57,089 bases of DNA from Geobacter sp. UBA5735 (GCA_002419385.1 DIFZ01000030.1:1-57089); one strand, 5' to 3'; counted from the stretch's first letter, positions 15,440 to 24,258 are shown. The notes: generated by a model not told the origin, from the sequence alone. Translations and numbers: made by a program.

Positions 15440-15937
15440 ATGGAACTTGCATCCAAGCAGACACCTGCCGAGAAGGCACGCTCCCGGTCCGTCAACAACC
15501 TGCAGCCGGTTGTTGATGCCCTCATCGAATCCTGCAGGTCGATGCTTCCCATTGTGCGTCATCAGCTTGCCGGGACTGCTGACGGGGACGAAATGCTTCG
15601 TGCTGTCGAAGAGGCGATTGCCCAGGCAGAACGGGAGATGCTGAAGGCGCAGCGCAGCGTGCTGCCTCAAAAGCATGGGTATTTCGGTCGTATCGGCAAC
15701 CACTACGATTTCGAGGTCGCCGTGCTGAGCGTCCAGGACAAAGACCAGTTCATCCGCTGCGAGGGCGCGGACCGCCAGGGAAGAAAGATGGTCATCCGGG
15801 TGAAGAAGGACGACGAGCCGTTTGCCGCCACGACGGGCGACACCATTTTTTTCCGGGGCAGGATCGTTTCCCACCGGCCTCTCTTTGGTGTGCCGGTAAC
15901 CCATATTGAGGCGACGTCAGGGGTGATGAAACTATAG
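15440..15937 (+). CDS. hypothetical protein
   Basis: A 165-aa soluble protein. Residues 1-75 are helical and charged (AIAQAEREMLKAQRS). Residues 80-165 appear beta-rich, with HYDFEVAVLSVQDKDQFIRC, KKDDEPFAATTGDTIFFRG and the closing FGVPVTHIEATSG, resembling a small OB- or barrel-like domain. No known family is recognised. AGGGGGAACAC before the ATG supports the start. It has its own promoter-like sequence and is flanked by the kinase and a convergent hydrolase. Confidence 0.7.
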   Translation: MELASKQTPAEKARSRSVNNLQPVVDALIESCRSMLPIVRHQLAGTADGDEMLRAVEEAIAQAEREMLKAQRSVLPQKHGYFGRIGNHYDFEVAVLSVQDKDQFIRCEGADRQGRKMVIRVKKDDEPFAATTGDTIFFRGRIVSHRPLFGVPVTHIEATSGVMKL

Positions 15938-16012
15938 TTCTTTACCCTCCGCCCTCCGCTAACAACCTCCTTCAGCGAAAAAGGAACCCAGGTATCGGGT
16001 CTGGGACGGCGA

Positions 16013-17113
16013 CTAATCGAGCCGAGCGGCTTCGCAGCTTAAAAGCGGTCGTGAGGTGAGATATCTGGGCAGCCGGAAAAGAGTTGTCCCGGGAGGCAGT
16101 TCAAGTTCTTCATAAAGCCGTTCGCAACAGTGTATGTAGCTTTTTGAAAGGTGCATGGGCAAAAAAACGGCCGGTCGCAACCGCTCCAGCAGGATGTTTA
16201 TGTCCGCTGTGCACAGATGGGCTGAAGTGCGGGCCTTATCGCGGTCCGCGGTAAGGAACGAGCACTCGCAGACCAGCAGTGTAACCCCAGACAGCAGCGT
16301 GCAGATCTTTGCCATATTCTCATCGGTAAAGCCTATGTCTGTCACATAGCCGATGCTTGCAGGATCAAGGTTCATGCGGATGCCCTGATATAACTCGCCT
16401 GCATTGTGACGTGTCTCTGTCACTTCCCCCTGTTTTCCCTGATGGGGCACCATCAGGTATTCCTCCGCCAGTTCCCCCGTATGGAAGCATTTTTTCAACC
16501 TTCCCAGCCATGGACCCGCGATCAGGCCCGCCTTCTCCAGCCTGGACCCGTCGATCCGGTACGATGGGGATTCCGAGATCCTGAAAACCAGTGAAGGGAT
16601 CCGGTGATCGCATTCCGTGGCTTCCACCGAAAGGAAGCGGTTGCGGAAGATGATCCCTCCCTCCCGCTGCCGGCGCTCCGGGGAGCGGCGGGCGAACCCT
16701 TCCGGACCCGAAAAGAGATGCATTTCCAGACGGTCGGCAAAAACTTCATGAACCCTCAGCGAGCACCAGTAAGGTTCGGTGAGGTTCCAGTCGTAGCCGG
16801 CCAGTTTTGCCGCCAGCTTGTCCGCAAGGCCGGGCGGGCCGAAAATGTCCGTTTGCCGCGGGGAAACATGGATGCTGCGGATGAAGGTGTCGATCCCCAT
16901 GAAATGGTCCATGTGGGCATGGGTGATGAAAAGCGCAGAAACCGATTTCAGGACCCGCTTTGCCAGGTGGTGTATGCGGCCGCAGTCGAAAAGCAGAGAT
17001 CGTCCCAGGGGCCTGATGTATACCTGGAGCACCGGATCGTCAAGGAGACCGGAGAAAAAAGCAGGTTCGAGCTTACGAAATGTGGCAGTGGATTTCATGG
17101 CGGCTGACGGCAT
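16013..17113 (-). CDS. metallo-beta-lactamase fold hydrolase, RNase Z-like
   Basis: The 366-aa protein has the zinc motif THAHMDH (64-70), an upstream LLFDCGRIHHL strand and later CDHRIPSLVFRI, GYVTDIGFTDEN and a C-terminal PMHLSKSY His. These resemble RNase Z/ElaC-type phosphodiesterases of the MBL superfamily, though the protein is longer than tRNase Z and has an insert (about 130-200). Substrate is uncertain; a role in RNA or cyclic nucleotide cleavage is possible. ATGs at 17113 and 17098 are both available with weak SD sites. It lies downstream of the tandem terminators at 17183-17431, so it needs its own promoter. Confidence 0.75.
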   Translation of the reverse strand: MPSAAMKSTATFRKLEPAFFSGLLDDPVLQVYIRPLGRSLLFDCGRIHHLAKRVLKSVSALFITHAHMDHFMGIDTFIRSIHVSPRQTDIFGPPGLADKLAAKLAGYDWNLTEPYWCSLRVHEVFADRLEMHLFSGPEGFARRSPERRQREGGIIFRNRFLSVEATECDHRIPSLVFRISESPSYRIDGSRLEKAGLIAGPWLGRLKKCFHTGELAEEYLMVPHQGKQGEVTETRHNAGELYQGIRMNLDPASIGYVTDIGFTDENMAKICTLLSGVTLLVCECSFLTADRDKARTSAHLCTADINILLERLRPAVFLPMHLSKSYIHCCERLYEELELPPGTTLFRLPRYLTSRPLLSCEAARLD

Positions 17114-17182
17114 GTTCCCATCTTACCCGGAAAAGCTGTGGCCGCAAGCTGAACAGGGCAAAGGTCGTGCTTGCCCTGGAAT

Positions 17183-17282
17183 AAAAAAGGCGCGGCTCCG
17201 GGGATGGATGCCGCGCAGGGAGGGGAGCATGCCCGTCTGGTGACGTCATGCCCGTCATGGACTGATCTCGCTTTAGTCCTTT
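17183..17282 (-). ncRNA. candidate small RNA B (sigma-28-type promoter)
   Basis: The predicted transcript runs from about 17282 to the T run at 17188-17183. Its promoter has TCAA (17316-17313), a 15-nt spacer and GCCGATAA (17297-17290). The end is a hairpin GCGCGGC/GCCGCGC (17216-17190) followed by C and six T. The loop and preceding segment are C-rich. It has the same architecture, and nearly the same stem, as candidate A. A 92-aa ORF (MPKNSKAVFQ...) reads across it but continues through the terminator and lacks an SD. Confidence 0.5.
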
Positions 17283-17289
17283 GATGATC

Positions 17290-17316
17290 TTATCGGCCAC
17301 CTGGCCAATAACTTGA
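17290..17316 (-). promoter_or_regulatory. sigma-28-like promoter B
   Basis: TCAA-N15-GCCGATAA differs by one base from the FliA consensus TAAA-N15-GCCGATAA. Confidence 0.5.
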
Positions 17317-17396
17317 ATGGCTTGAAAAACTGCCTTGGAATTTTTTGGCATGTTGGCGATGTGGGCTGTCCCGGTTCGGCTGGAGATCGAAGGCGC

Positions 17397-17491
17397 AAAA
17401 AAGCGCGGCTCTGGAGGAGGTGAAGCCGCGCATGGAGGAGGACGGTCCAAATGGCTTAGACCGCGCTGGAAGACTGTTTCGTTCTGCTTTT
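17397..17491 (-). ncRNA. candidate small RNA A (sigma-28-type promoter, anti-SD loop)
   Basis: A predicted 95-nt transcript ends at the hairpin GCGCGGCT/AGCCGCGC (17431-17403) and six T (17402-17397). The 13-nt loop contains UCACCUCCU, identical to the 16S rRNA anti-Shine-Dalgarno segment, and a CCUCCUCC lies just before the stem. On the opposite strand this reads as a strong SD followed by a 27-codon ORF (ATG at 17432), the main alternative explanation. Confidence 0.55.
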
Positions 17492-17498
17492 GCTCTTC

Positions 17499-17525
17499 TT
17501 ATCGGCAGAACTTGATGCCACTTTA
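17499..17525 (-). promoter_or_regulatory. sigma-28-like promoter A (perfect consensus)
   Basis: TAAA (17525-17522), a 15-nt spacer and GCCGATAA (17506-17499) match the FliA consensus at all 12 positions. Confidence 0.6.
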
Positions 17526-17616
17526 ACGATAAATCGCGCAGTTATCCTTGACCTGAGTCAGAAAACCGGATTTGGATCACAAAAACGGCGGAATGTCCCG
17601 GAGCCGGTACAGTGCT

Positions 17617-19047
17617 TCATTTGGTGGAATCGGGCACGATTTCCTGCACCTTCCCCAACGTTGACAGCGGCTTGTCGAATTTCTTCTCGTCCCCCACCAC
17701 CACCAGGATCATTTCCTCCGGCCGGAGATATTTCCTGGCGACCCGCAGCACATCTTCTCTGGTGACTTTCGCGATATTGTCCCGGTAGCTTTCCAGGTAC
17801 CGGGGAGGGTAGCCGTAGAACTCGAGCCTGGCGCGCTGGCTGGCCACCGTGGCGGCGTTGGTGAAGGCAAAAATGAAGGAATTTATGATCGAATCCTTCG
17901 CAAGGGAAAGCTCCTGATCGGTGACCTTTGTCTGCGTCATGTCCCGGATGAGCGCTTCCATGAGTCCGATGGCGCGGAGGGTGGAGGCTGCGGAAGTTTC
18001 CGTTTCGGCATCGAACGTTCCGGGGAAGCGTCTTCCTGCCTGGAAAGAGCTTGCCGCGTTGTAGGCGAGACCTTCTTTCGAGCGTATCACGGCCATCATG
18101 CGCGAACTGAAACCGTTGCCGCCCAGGATAACATTCATGACGGTGACGGCATACAGGTCCGGATTGTTTTTCTCTATGCCCAGGTGTCCCATCCGGATCA
18201 CCGACTGGTCGATATCCCGCTTCACGAACAGCACGGCGTTCTTCCCTGTCGGGGATGGTTGCGGCACCGCAGGCAGTTCGCGCTCGGTCCTCTTCCATCC
18301 GGCGAAGGCCTTTTTCAGCCTGGCAAGCATTTCCCCTTTGTCGAAATCACCGGCAACTGCCAGTATGGTGCTGTTGGGGCGGAAAGAACGCTGGTGGAAA
18401 GCGATCATGTCTTCTCGGGATATGGCCTTGACCGAGGCGATTGTCGGGAAGCGGCCCAGGGGATGGCCGGCGTATATGCCCTTGCTCAGTTCCCGGTCTG
18501 CCAGTTCCTTGGGGTCGTCGTTCTGGCGGCGGATTGCCTCGATTGCACGGTTTTTTGCCTGTTCGACCCGGTCCGCCCGGAAGAGGGGCGAGGTCATGAC
18601 CTGGACGAAGAGTTCGAGGGTGCGATTCAGGTTCTTGGTGAGGCAGCCCAGGGATACGGAACCGGAATCCGCGCCGATGCCCGACTCGATGGTTGAGGCC
18701 ATGAATTCCAGCTCGTCGTCGAGAGCCTCCGGGGGGGTCGCGGCAGTACCGCCTTCCCGCACTACGGCGCCGGTCAGCAGGGCAAGCCCGGTCTTGTCGG
18801 CAGGGTCATGGATGCTGCCCGTGGCAAGGTAAGCCTGCATGGTAACGACGGGAAGTTCCCGGTCCTCCAGCAGATAGACGATCATGCCGTTGTCCAGAAT
18901 ATGCCGTTCAGCCTCGGGCACCTTGAATGACAGGGGTTGGAAGGTCATGGCCCGGGGATCGGGGTGAACAACCCGTTCTGCGGCTGCAGCAGCGTGGAGG
19001 GATGCAACGAGCAGTATGAAAATAATAAGAATGGCGAACTTTTTCAT
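17617..19047 (-). CDS. M16 family peptidase-like protein, non-catalytic partner
   Basis: A 476-aa protein with a signal peptide (MKKFAILIIFILLVASLHA) and two M16 half-domains: the N-terminal one (about 45-260) and a C-terminal one (about 280-470). The zinc motif HxxEH is missing; its place reads TGLALLTGAVVREGG. The R/Y pair used for substrate binding in partner subunits is suggested by SSRMMAVIRSKEGLAYNAASSF. It would form a periplasmic heterodimer with the catalytic subunit encoded just upstream, whose stop it overlaps by 4 nt. Confidence 0.88.
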   Translation of the reverse strand: MKKFAILIIFILLVASLHAAAAAERVVHPDPRAMTFQPLSFKVPEAERHILDNGMIVYLLEDRELPVVTMQAYLATGSIHDPADKTGLALLTGAVVREGGTAATPPEALDDELEFMASTIESGIGADSGSVSLGCLTKNLNRTLELFVQVMTSPLFRADRVEQAKNRAIEAIRRQNDDPKELADRELSKGIYAGHPLGRFPTIASVKAISREDMIAFHQRSFRPNSTILAVAGDFDKGEMLARLKKAFAGWKRTERELPAVPQPSPTGKNAVLFVKRDIDQSVIRMGHLGIEKNNPDLYAVTVMNVILGGNGFSSRMMAVIRSKEGLAYNAASSFQAGRRFPGTFDAETETSAASTLRAIGLMEALIRDMTQTKVTDQELSLAKDSIINSFIFAFTNAATVASQRARLEFYGYPPRYLESYRDNIAKVTREDVLRVARKYLRPEEMILVVVGDEKKFDKPLSTLGKVQEIVPDSTK

Positions 19048-20537
19048 CGGGCACTCTCCCGCTTGGTCATGGTGGCTACCGTGCGATTCTCCCGGACCAG
19101 GTATTTACGGGCAACCGCTGCAACGTCGGCTGCGGTCAGTTCCGCGACCTTGCGCCGGTGTTCGACAAGATAGCGCCAGGTGCCGGCAACCGCTTCATAC
19201 TCGGTCAGACGATTGGCCAGGCCTCCGTTGGAGCTCATTCCCGCGATTTCATCAGCTTCCAGTTTGTTCAGTATCTGTTGCAGCTCTCTGGCGGTTACCG
19301 GCTCTTTCTTGAGGAGGTCAAGCTCGGCGTATATGGCTTCCTCGACTTCCCTGACCGTATGCGGGCTGCGTGGCGTCGCCGCGATCACGAACAGGTTAGG
19401 GTGCCGGCTGCCCGGTGCGGAAAAGGCGGAAATGCCGGCGGCGAGCTGTTTTTCCACCACCAGCTTCTTGAACAGCCGGGAGTTTTTGCCGTCTGCCAGG
19501 ATCATGTTGATGACGTCGAAGGCATAATCGTCCCGGTGCGGCAGGGTCGGCTTGTGGAAGCCGATCAGCAGCTGCGGTTCGGCATCTTCCACGATTTCGA
19601 CCCTGCGCTCACCCGGCTGTCGCGGTTCGTCGACCGCCACCGGCGGCACCGGCACGCCCGGGGGAATCGAGCCGAAGTAGTTGTCGATCAAGGCGATGGT
19701 CTTGTCCGGGTCTATGTCGCCGATGACAGCCACGATGGCATTCGCCGGCGCATAATAGCGGTGGAAGAAGGATTCCGCCTCGCTCCGGGACAGATTCTCG
19801 ATGTCGGACATCCAGCCTATGATCGGCTGCCCGTAGGGATGGGCTACGTATGCGGCGGCAAGGAACGATTCATACAGCTTCCCTTCCGGGTTGGCGTCAT
19901 AGGAGCGCCTCCGTTCTTCCATGACCACGTTGCGCTCGGTATAGAATTCCCTGAGGACCGCATTGCGCATCCGGTCCGATTCGATGGCGGCCCAGAGTTC
20001 CAGCTTGTTGGAGGGAATGCTGACCATGTAGGCAGTGGAGTCCTTGCTGGTGAATGCATTGTCATTGACGCCGCCGTTACGGGAATATATCTCGGAAAGC
20101 TCGTTCTTTACCACATACGTGCCCGCTTCTGCCTCAAGGGCGGCCAGGGTGCGGGAAAGTTCTTCGATTTGTTTCCGGTCCGCCTTGTCCCGCTTCAGCT
20201 TTTCAGCCATGAGCGCTTCTGCGGTGGCTTCGATCCGGTCGAGAAGCGGCCTTTCCTTTGCATAGTCGCGGGTTCCCAGAGTCCTGGTGCCCTTGAAGAG
20301 CATGTGCTCGAGGAGGTGAGCGATGCCGCGCTCGTCGCTCCGCTCATCCATGCTTCCAACCTTGAAGCGGATCCACGCTGATACGGTCGGTGAGGAATGG
20401 CGTTCCACCAGGAGGATTTTCATGCCGTTTCCCAGCGTGTGTTCCCGTACCCGCTCCTCCAGGCCCGCGGCGATGGCGGTAGTGGCGGTTATCAGGAGCA
20501 CGACCCCCAGCAGGGCGATGTGTTGAAATCTGTTCAT
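19044..20537 (-). CDS. M16 family zinc peptidase, catalytic subunit
   Basis: A 497-aa protein. A signal peptide (residues 1-24) leads into an M16 domain with the inverted zinc motif HLLEH (74-78) and a downstream Glu in the SRNGGVNDNAFTSKDST region. A second half-domain follows from about 240. It degrades peptides in the periplasm or processes exported protein. The true start is the ATG at 20537 with AAAGAGGTC upstream; the ORF extends further only without SD or signal sequence. It is the first gene of a two-gene leftward operon with the non-catalytic partner. Confidence 0.9.
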   Translation of the reverse strand: MNRFQHIALLGVVLLITATTAIAAGLEERVREHTLGNGMKILLVERHSSPTVSAWIRFKVGSMDERSDERGIAHLLEHMLFKGTRTLGTRDYAKERPLLDRIEATAEALMAEKLKRDKADRKQIEELSRTLAALEAEAGTYVVKNELSEIYSRNGGVNDNAFTSKDSTAYMVSIPSNKLELWAAIESDRMRNAVLREFYTERNVVMEERRRSYDANPEGKLYESFLAAAYVAHPYGQPIIGWMSDIENLSRSEAESFFHRYYAPANAIVAVIGDIDPDKTIALIDNYFGSIPPGVPVPPVAVDEPRQPGERRVEIVEDAEPQLLIGFHKPTLPHRDDYAFDVINMILADGKNSRLFKKLVVEKQLAAGISAFSAPGSRHPNLFVIAATPRSPHTVREVEEAIYAELDLLKKEPVTARELQQILNKLEADEIAGMSSNGGLANRLTEYEAVAGTWRYLVEHRRKVAELTAADVAAVARKYLVRENRTVATMTKRESAR

Positions 20538-20810
20538 GTCTGACCTCTTTCGTTGCAGGTTGTCCAAGGATAAACTATAGACAAAGGTCCTGTTCCAGTC
20601 AACGGATACCTGCGGGATGCTGTCGTGCAACGGCTGCTCCGCAAGGCGCCGCAAAGGAAGAACTTTTTCATTTCCATTGCAGTGTCCCGTGATATACTTG
20701 CGCTTTGATGCCGGGAAATCCTCCCGCGGAGGCAGGCCAGCGGAACGTCGGTTGTTTGACGCTGGCAGGGAGCATTTCGGCCCACTACCATGCATGCAAG
20801 GAGATCACTG

Positions 20811-21209
20811 ATGAAATCGGCGTTACTGGCAATTCTTTTCTGTCTCGTCTCAACCGGGTTTGCTGCCGGGGCCGCCCCTTCATATGAGAGCCTGGCGAAG
20901 CTGCCGGTGGTCCGCTTCGGCGATCCCGTCACGGACAAGGACCATATCCTGCTGTTCGAACCCGGCCAACCGATCAGTTTCACCATAACCATCGAAGGCA
21001 CGCTCTTTTCCCAGCCGGCGACCGCAGAGCTTACCCTGACTACATCACGGCCTGTCTTTGTCTATCGTGAATGGGCAAGTCTTGACGGCGTCACGTGGGT
21101 ATTGCGGAGCGATCTGATCAAGAGCGATGTGGCGGCAATGATTCCGGGGTACAACTATCCGAAGCCGGGCATGCTCAAGGTTCGCATGGACCTGGACAGG
21201 ACCCGGTAG
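20811..21209 (+). CDS. secreted hypothetical protein
   Basis: A 132-aa protein with a clear signal peptide (MKSALLAILFCLVSTGFAAG). The mature part contains VRFGDPVTDKDHILLFEPGQ and an Ig-like strand pattern ISFTITIEGTLF...ELTLTTSRPVFVY. No family is recognised. AAGGAG nine nt before the ATG at 20811 is decisive over the ATG at 20790. The msrB-like gene begins 25 nt after its stop, so the two may share a transcript and a periplasmic role. Confidence 0.75.
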   Translation: MKSALLAILFCLVSTGFAAGAAPSYESLAKLPVVRFGDPVTDKDHILLFEPGQPISFTITIEGTLFSQPATAELTLTTSRPVFVYREWASLDGVTWVLRSDLIKSDVAAMIPGYNYPKPGMLKVRMDLDRTR

Positions 21210-21234
21210 CCGGGTGGCTTCGTGGGAGGTTTTC

Positions 21235-21804
21235 ATGAATCCCCTGCTTCGCAGACTTGTGGTACTGTGTGCCTTTCTTGCCGTAGCGTCAGTGGCCCCG
21301 GGGTGCGGCGTTGCTGAAGATGCAACGGAATCGGCGGGCGCAGTGGTGAAAGGGGAGGCTTCAGTCCTTGTCAGGGTCTATTCAGTTGAGAGGAAAGGAT
21401 ATGTCATGACCTCGATAATACGGAAGAGCGACGAGGAGTGGCGACGGCTGCTCACGCCGGAGCAGTTTTACGTGACCCGCCTGAAAGGGACCGAGAAGCC
21501 TTTTGCCAACGCCTACTGGAACAACCATGAAAAGGGTGTCTACCGCTGTGTCTGCTGCGATCTCGACCTGTTCAGCTCTGATGCCAAATACGAGTCCGGC
21601 ACCGGGTGGCCCAGTTTCTGGCAAGCCGTTGCACCCGAGAATATAACCACGCAACCGGACAACAGCTTGTTTGTCCGCCGCACCGAAGTGCTGTGCAGCC
21701 GCTGCGCTGCCCACCTCGGCCATGTGTTCAACGACGGGCCGAAACCGACCGGGTTGCGGTACTGCATGAATTCCGCAGCGTTGAAATTTGTCAGGAGCAC
21801 ATGA
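21235..21804 (+). CDS. msrB: peptide methionine-(R)-S-oxide reductase, lipoprotein form
   Basis: The 189-aa protein reduces methionine-R-sulfoxide in proteins. The MsrB domain (about 64-187) shows zinc ligands Cys105/Cys108 (CVCC) and Cys154/Cys157 (CSRC), the SGTGWPSFW loop and catalytic Cys177 in RYCMNS. The N-terminus is a signal peptide ending in a lipobox-like SVAPGC (Cys24), so the enzyme is probably anchored outside the cytoplasm. GGAGG precedes the ATG at 21235. A resolving Cys is not evident apart from C107. It ends 3 nt from the convergent transporter gene. Confidence 0.93.
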   Translation: MNPLLRRLVVLCAFLAVASVAPGCGVAEDATESAGAVVKGEASVLVRVYSVERKGYVMTSIIRKSDEEWRRLLTPEQFYVTRLKGTEKPFANAYWNNHEKGVYRCVCCDLDLFSSDAKYESGTGWPSFWQAVAPENITTQPDNSLFVRRTEVLCSRCAAHLGHVFNDGPKPTGLRYCMNSAALKFVRST

Positions 21805-21807
21805 TAA

Positions 21808-22722
21808 TCAGCCCTTCCGGTAGCGGGAGATGGTCTTCCTTTCCAGGATCCTGGATATGCCCACCGGAACCACGACTGCAGCGAAGATCAGGCCGCAGCC
21901 GATCCATTCCCGTGCAGTGAGCCTTTCGCCAAGGATCAGCATGCCCCCGACCAAGCTCCAGACCGGGTCGAGGGTATAAACGAGCCCGGCCTGTGCGGGT
22001 GTGGTATAGCGCTGATAGGTATTCTGGATAGTGAAGCAGAGTATGGTCGGGAATACAGCGCAATATATCAGGGATCCCCAAGTGACGGCCCCGACTGCCT
22101 GGAAAGGCGGCGCAAACAGCAGGCTGAGGATTCCGCCTGCCACGGCAACCGTTGCCAGCTGAAAAAGTGTCACCAGATAGACGTCCTCGTCTTTGAGCAG
22201 CTTCGAAACGGCCAGGATGTGGATGGCGATGCAGAAGGCGCAGAGCGTGGACAGGAGGTCGCCGCGGCTGAAGCCGGAAACGCCGCCATGGGCCAGCATC
22301 CACAGGCCGGAAACTGCGAGCAGAATCCCTCCCACGAGGAAACGGCCGATCCGGTCCCGCCAGAGCAGAAACCCCAAGAGCGGCACGAACAGGACGAACA
22401 GGTTGTTGAGGAAGGCGGCGCGTGCCACGGTCGTACCGTCGAGGCCCACCACAAACGAGAGGTTGGCGGCCAGGAGCGCCAGACCGACCTTGACGCCCTT
22501 GACGACGGTCGTCCGGTCCGTGCGACGCAGCCTGCCGATGCAGACCAGGAACATCAGTGCGGTGGCAAGGGAAAAGCGGAAGAACAGGAAGGTGACCGGC
22601 GGCAGTTCCCGGAAGCCCAGCTTGTTGAAGACGAAGCTTCCCCCCCAGAGCATTGTGGTCAGCACCAGGAAGAAGATTACACGACGTTGCGACGGTTTCG
22701 GCATGGGGATTGTGGATACCAT
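21808..22722 (-). CDS. EamA/DMT-family transporter
   Basis: A 304-aa membrane protein with ten hydrophobic segments arranged as two EamA repeats (about 15-145 and 155-290). FFLVLTTMLWGGSFVFNKL starts the first repeat and ALVYTLDP-like LVYTLDPVWSLVGGMLILGE ends the second. The family exports amino acids or other small metabolites; substrate cannot be assigned. A basic C-terminus (SRILERKTISRYRKG) fits the cytoplasmic side. It is 136 nt downstream of the aminotransferase in the same direction, so they may be co-transcribed and linked to amino-acid export. Confidence 0.9.
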   Translation of the reverse strand: MVSTIPMPKPSQRRVIFFLVLTTMLWGGSFVFNKLGFRELPPVTFLFFRFSLATALMFLVCIGRLRRTDRTTVVKGVKVGLALLAANLSFVVGLDGTTVARAAFLNNLFVLFVPLLGFLLWRDRIGRFLVGGILLAVSGLWMLAHGGVSGFSRGDLLSTLCAFCIAIHILAVSKLLKDEDVYLVTLFQLATVAVAGGILSLLFAPPFQAVGAVTWGSLIYCAVFPTILCFTIQNTYQRYTTPAQAGLVYTLDPVWSLVGGMLILGERLTAREWIGCGLIFAAVVVPVGISRILERKTISRYRKG

Positions 22723-22858
22723 TGCCCCAGTAAAGAGCGGATGGCGTTCTGCGTCAATGGAAATCTTTTGCGGAAACAGGACGTCGGAAATTCGCAGGGC
22801 AAGCGCCGGTGGCGGGAGGTCCCCGCAACCGGCGCCGGCGTGGCTGTGCCTGTCCTGT

Positions 22859-24163
22859 TCAGGAGCGCAGGTACTCGTCTATTTTTCCCTTTAATGTTTC
22901 GAAAATCCGCCGGAATTCATCCTCGCTGCGCTCCAGCAAGGTGACCCGGAAGCCCTGCAGTGTGGTGGAAAAGGAGGAGAGCGGGACGACGCAGATGCCA
23001 CAATTGGCGAGCAGATGGTAGACGAACCGCTTGTCAGGGGCAACACCGGGCGCCGTTACGAGGCTGTCCACCAGGTTTTTCACCTCGGGGTTTTCAATGG
23101 GCAGGGCCTGGCGGTGGTTCAGCAGCCCGTCCTGGAAAGCCACTGCCATGTAGAAAGCGCCGTTGGTTCTGTTGACCTGCAGACCAGGCACATCTTTCAG
23201 GCAGTCGTAGGCTATGTTGCTCATCTTCTCGTAACGCCTGATCCGCTCTTCCAGATATCCCCTGTATTCCGGGTGCGAGAAAATTGCCGGCAGGGCTTTC
23301 TGGGGCAGGGTCGTGGAACAGACTTCGTTCATCTTGGAGTTGAGGATGGCGTTGACGTATTTCTTGAAGCGCGCGTTCTTGCCGGTATTGTAGAATTCGA
23401 TCCAGCCGCACCGCGAGCCGGGCCAGGGGAACTCCTTGGAGATGCCGCGCATGGCCAGTGCCGGCACGTCGCCGATGACTGCCGAAATGGGAACAGTCTT
23501 CTGCCCGTTGTAGACGATGTTATTGTAGACTTCGTCGGCGATGATGAAAAGGCCGAATTCACGTGCTATATCAACTATTTCCAGGAGCACGCGCTCCGGG
23601 TAGACCATGCCGGTGGGGTTGTCGGGATTGATGACGAGGATGCCTGCGATAGCCGGGTTATACTTGACATGATTGCGCAGGTCGACCAGGTCGGGGTACC
23701 AGTTGTTCTCCGGCTGCAGCCGGTAGTGGACCGATGCCGCGTTGGCGTGGGCCATCTCGCCGGTGGAATGGGTTGTGTAGGTGGGGGAGGGCGTGAGTAC
23801 GCGGGTTTCGGGCTTCAGGTTGCCGTAGACCTTGGCGATGGCGTCTCCCAGGCCGTTGAAGAAAATGATGTCGTCTGTGGTGATCTGGGCGCCGCCCCGC
23901 CGGTTGGTCATCTCACAGATGTACTGACGAGTTTCCAGTACCCCCCGGGTATGGCAGTAGCCGTAGGTGTCGTCGTTCATGACCTCCCGTGCGACCACTT
24001 CTTTCATCCAGAGGGGCACCTCTTCACCTTTGGCAATGGGGTCCCCGATGTTTTCCCAGTTGATCTTGACGCCATATGCCTGAAGTTTTTCCGCTACATT
24101 GACGATGTTGCGGATTTCGTAGGTAAGCTCTCCCGCTCCCGGATTGACAAGTTCGTTTCTCAT
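22859..24163 (-). CDS. PLP-dependent class I/II aminotransferase (alanine-type candidate)
   Basis: The 434-aa fold-type I aminotransferase shows VINPDNPTG, IIADEVYNNIVY and the PLP lysine in MRGISKEFPWPGSRCGW. The N-terminus AEKLQAYGVKINWENIGDP and overall length fit enzymes related to alanine/aspartate aminotransferases. The ATG at 24163 has GGGGGA upstream. Its leader holds an Ala-rich peptide and a terminator (24197-24351), which suggests control by alanyl-tRNA and hence a role in alanine synthesis; that link is inference. The earlier in-frame start would lie inside the terminator and is rejected. Confidence 0.88.
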   Translation of the reverse strand: MRNELVNPGAGELTYEIRNIVNVAEKLQAYGVKINWENIGDPIAKGEEVPLWMKEVVAREVMNDDTYGYCHTRGVLETRQYICEMTNRRGGAQITTDDIIFFNGLGDAIAKVYGNLKPETRVLTPSPTYTTHSTGEMAHANAASVHYRLQPENNWYPDLVDLRNHVKYNPAIAGILVINPDNPTGMVYPERVLLEIVDIAREFGLFIIADEVYNNIVYNGQKTVPISAVIGDVPALAMRGISKEFPWPGSRCGWIEFYNTGKNARFKKYVNAILNSKMNEVCSTTLPQKALPAIFSHPEYRGYLEERIRRYEKMSNIAYDCLKDVPGLQVNRTNGAFYMAVAFQDGLLNHRQALPIENPEVKNLVDSLVTAPGVAPDKRFVYHLLANCGICVVPLSSFSTTLQGFRVTLLERSEDEFRRIFETLKGKIDEYLRS

Positions 24164-24196
24164 ACATTCCCCCAAAAAGTTACCGTGCCTGACTGA

Positions 24197-24231
24197 AAAT
24201 AAAAAAGGCCGCGGGTGATACCCACGGCCTT
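24197..24231 (-). terminator. attenuator terminator before aminotransferase gene
   Basis: On the minus strand AAGGCCGTGGGT (24231-24220) pairs with ACCCGCGGCCTT (24216-24205) around a three-base loop and runs into TTTTTTATTTTC. It sits between the leader ORF and the structural gene, 34 nt before the ATG. Confidence 0.8.
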
Positions 24232-24258
24232 CCAAAAAATACAATGGTGCGAGAGAAC

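Noticed and set aside
17073..17450. 125-aa minus-strand ORF with MPKNSKAVFQAIQVIGQVADK inside
   Set aside because: It runs through two terminator hairpins into the RNase Z-like gene and has no SD; kept only as an alternative to small RNA B.
19158..20381. 407-aa plus-strand ORF opposite the M16 genes
   Set aside because: It is exactly antisense to the M16 peptidase with intact motifs; no domain in the plus frame. The same holds for plus ORFs opposite the aminotransferase, hydrogenase and uvrB genes.
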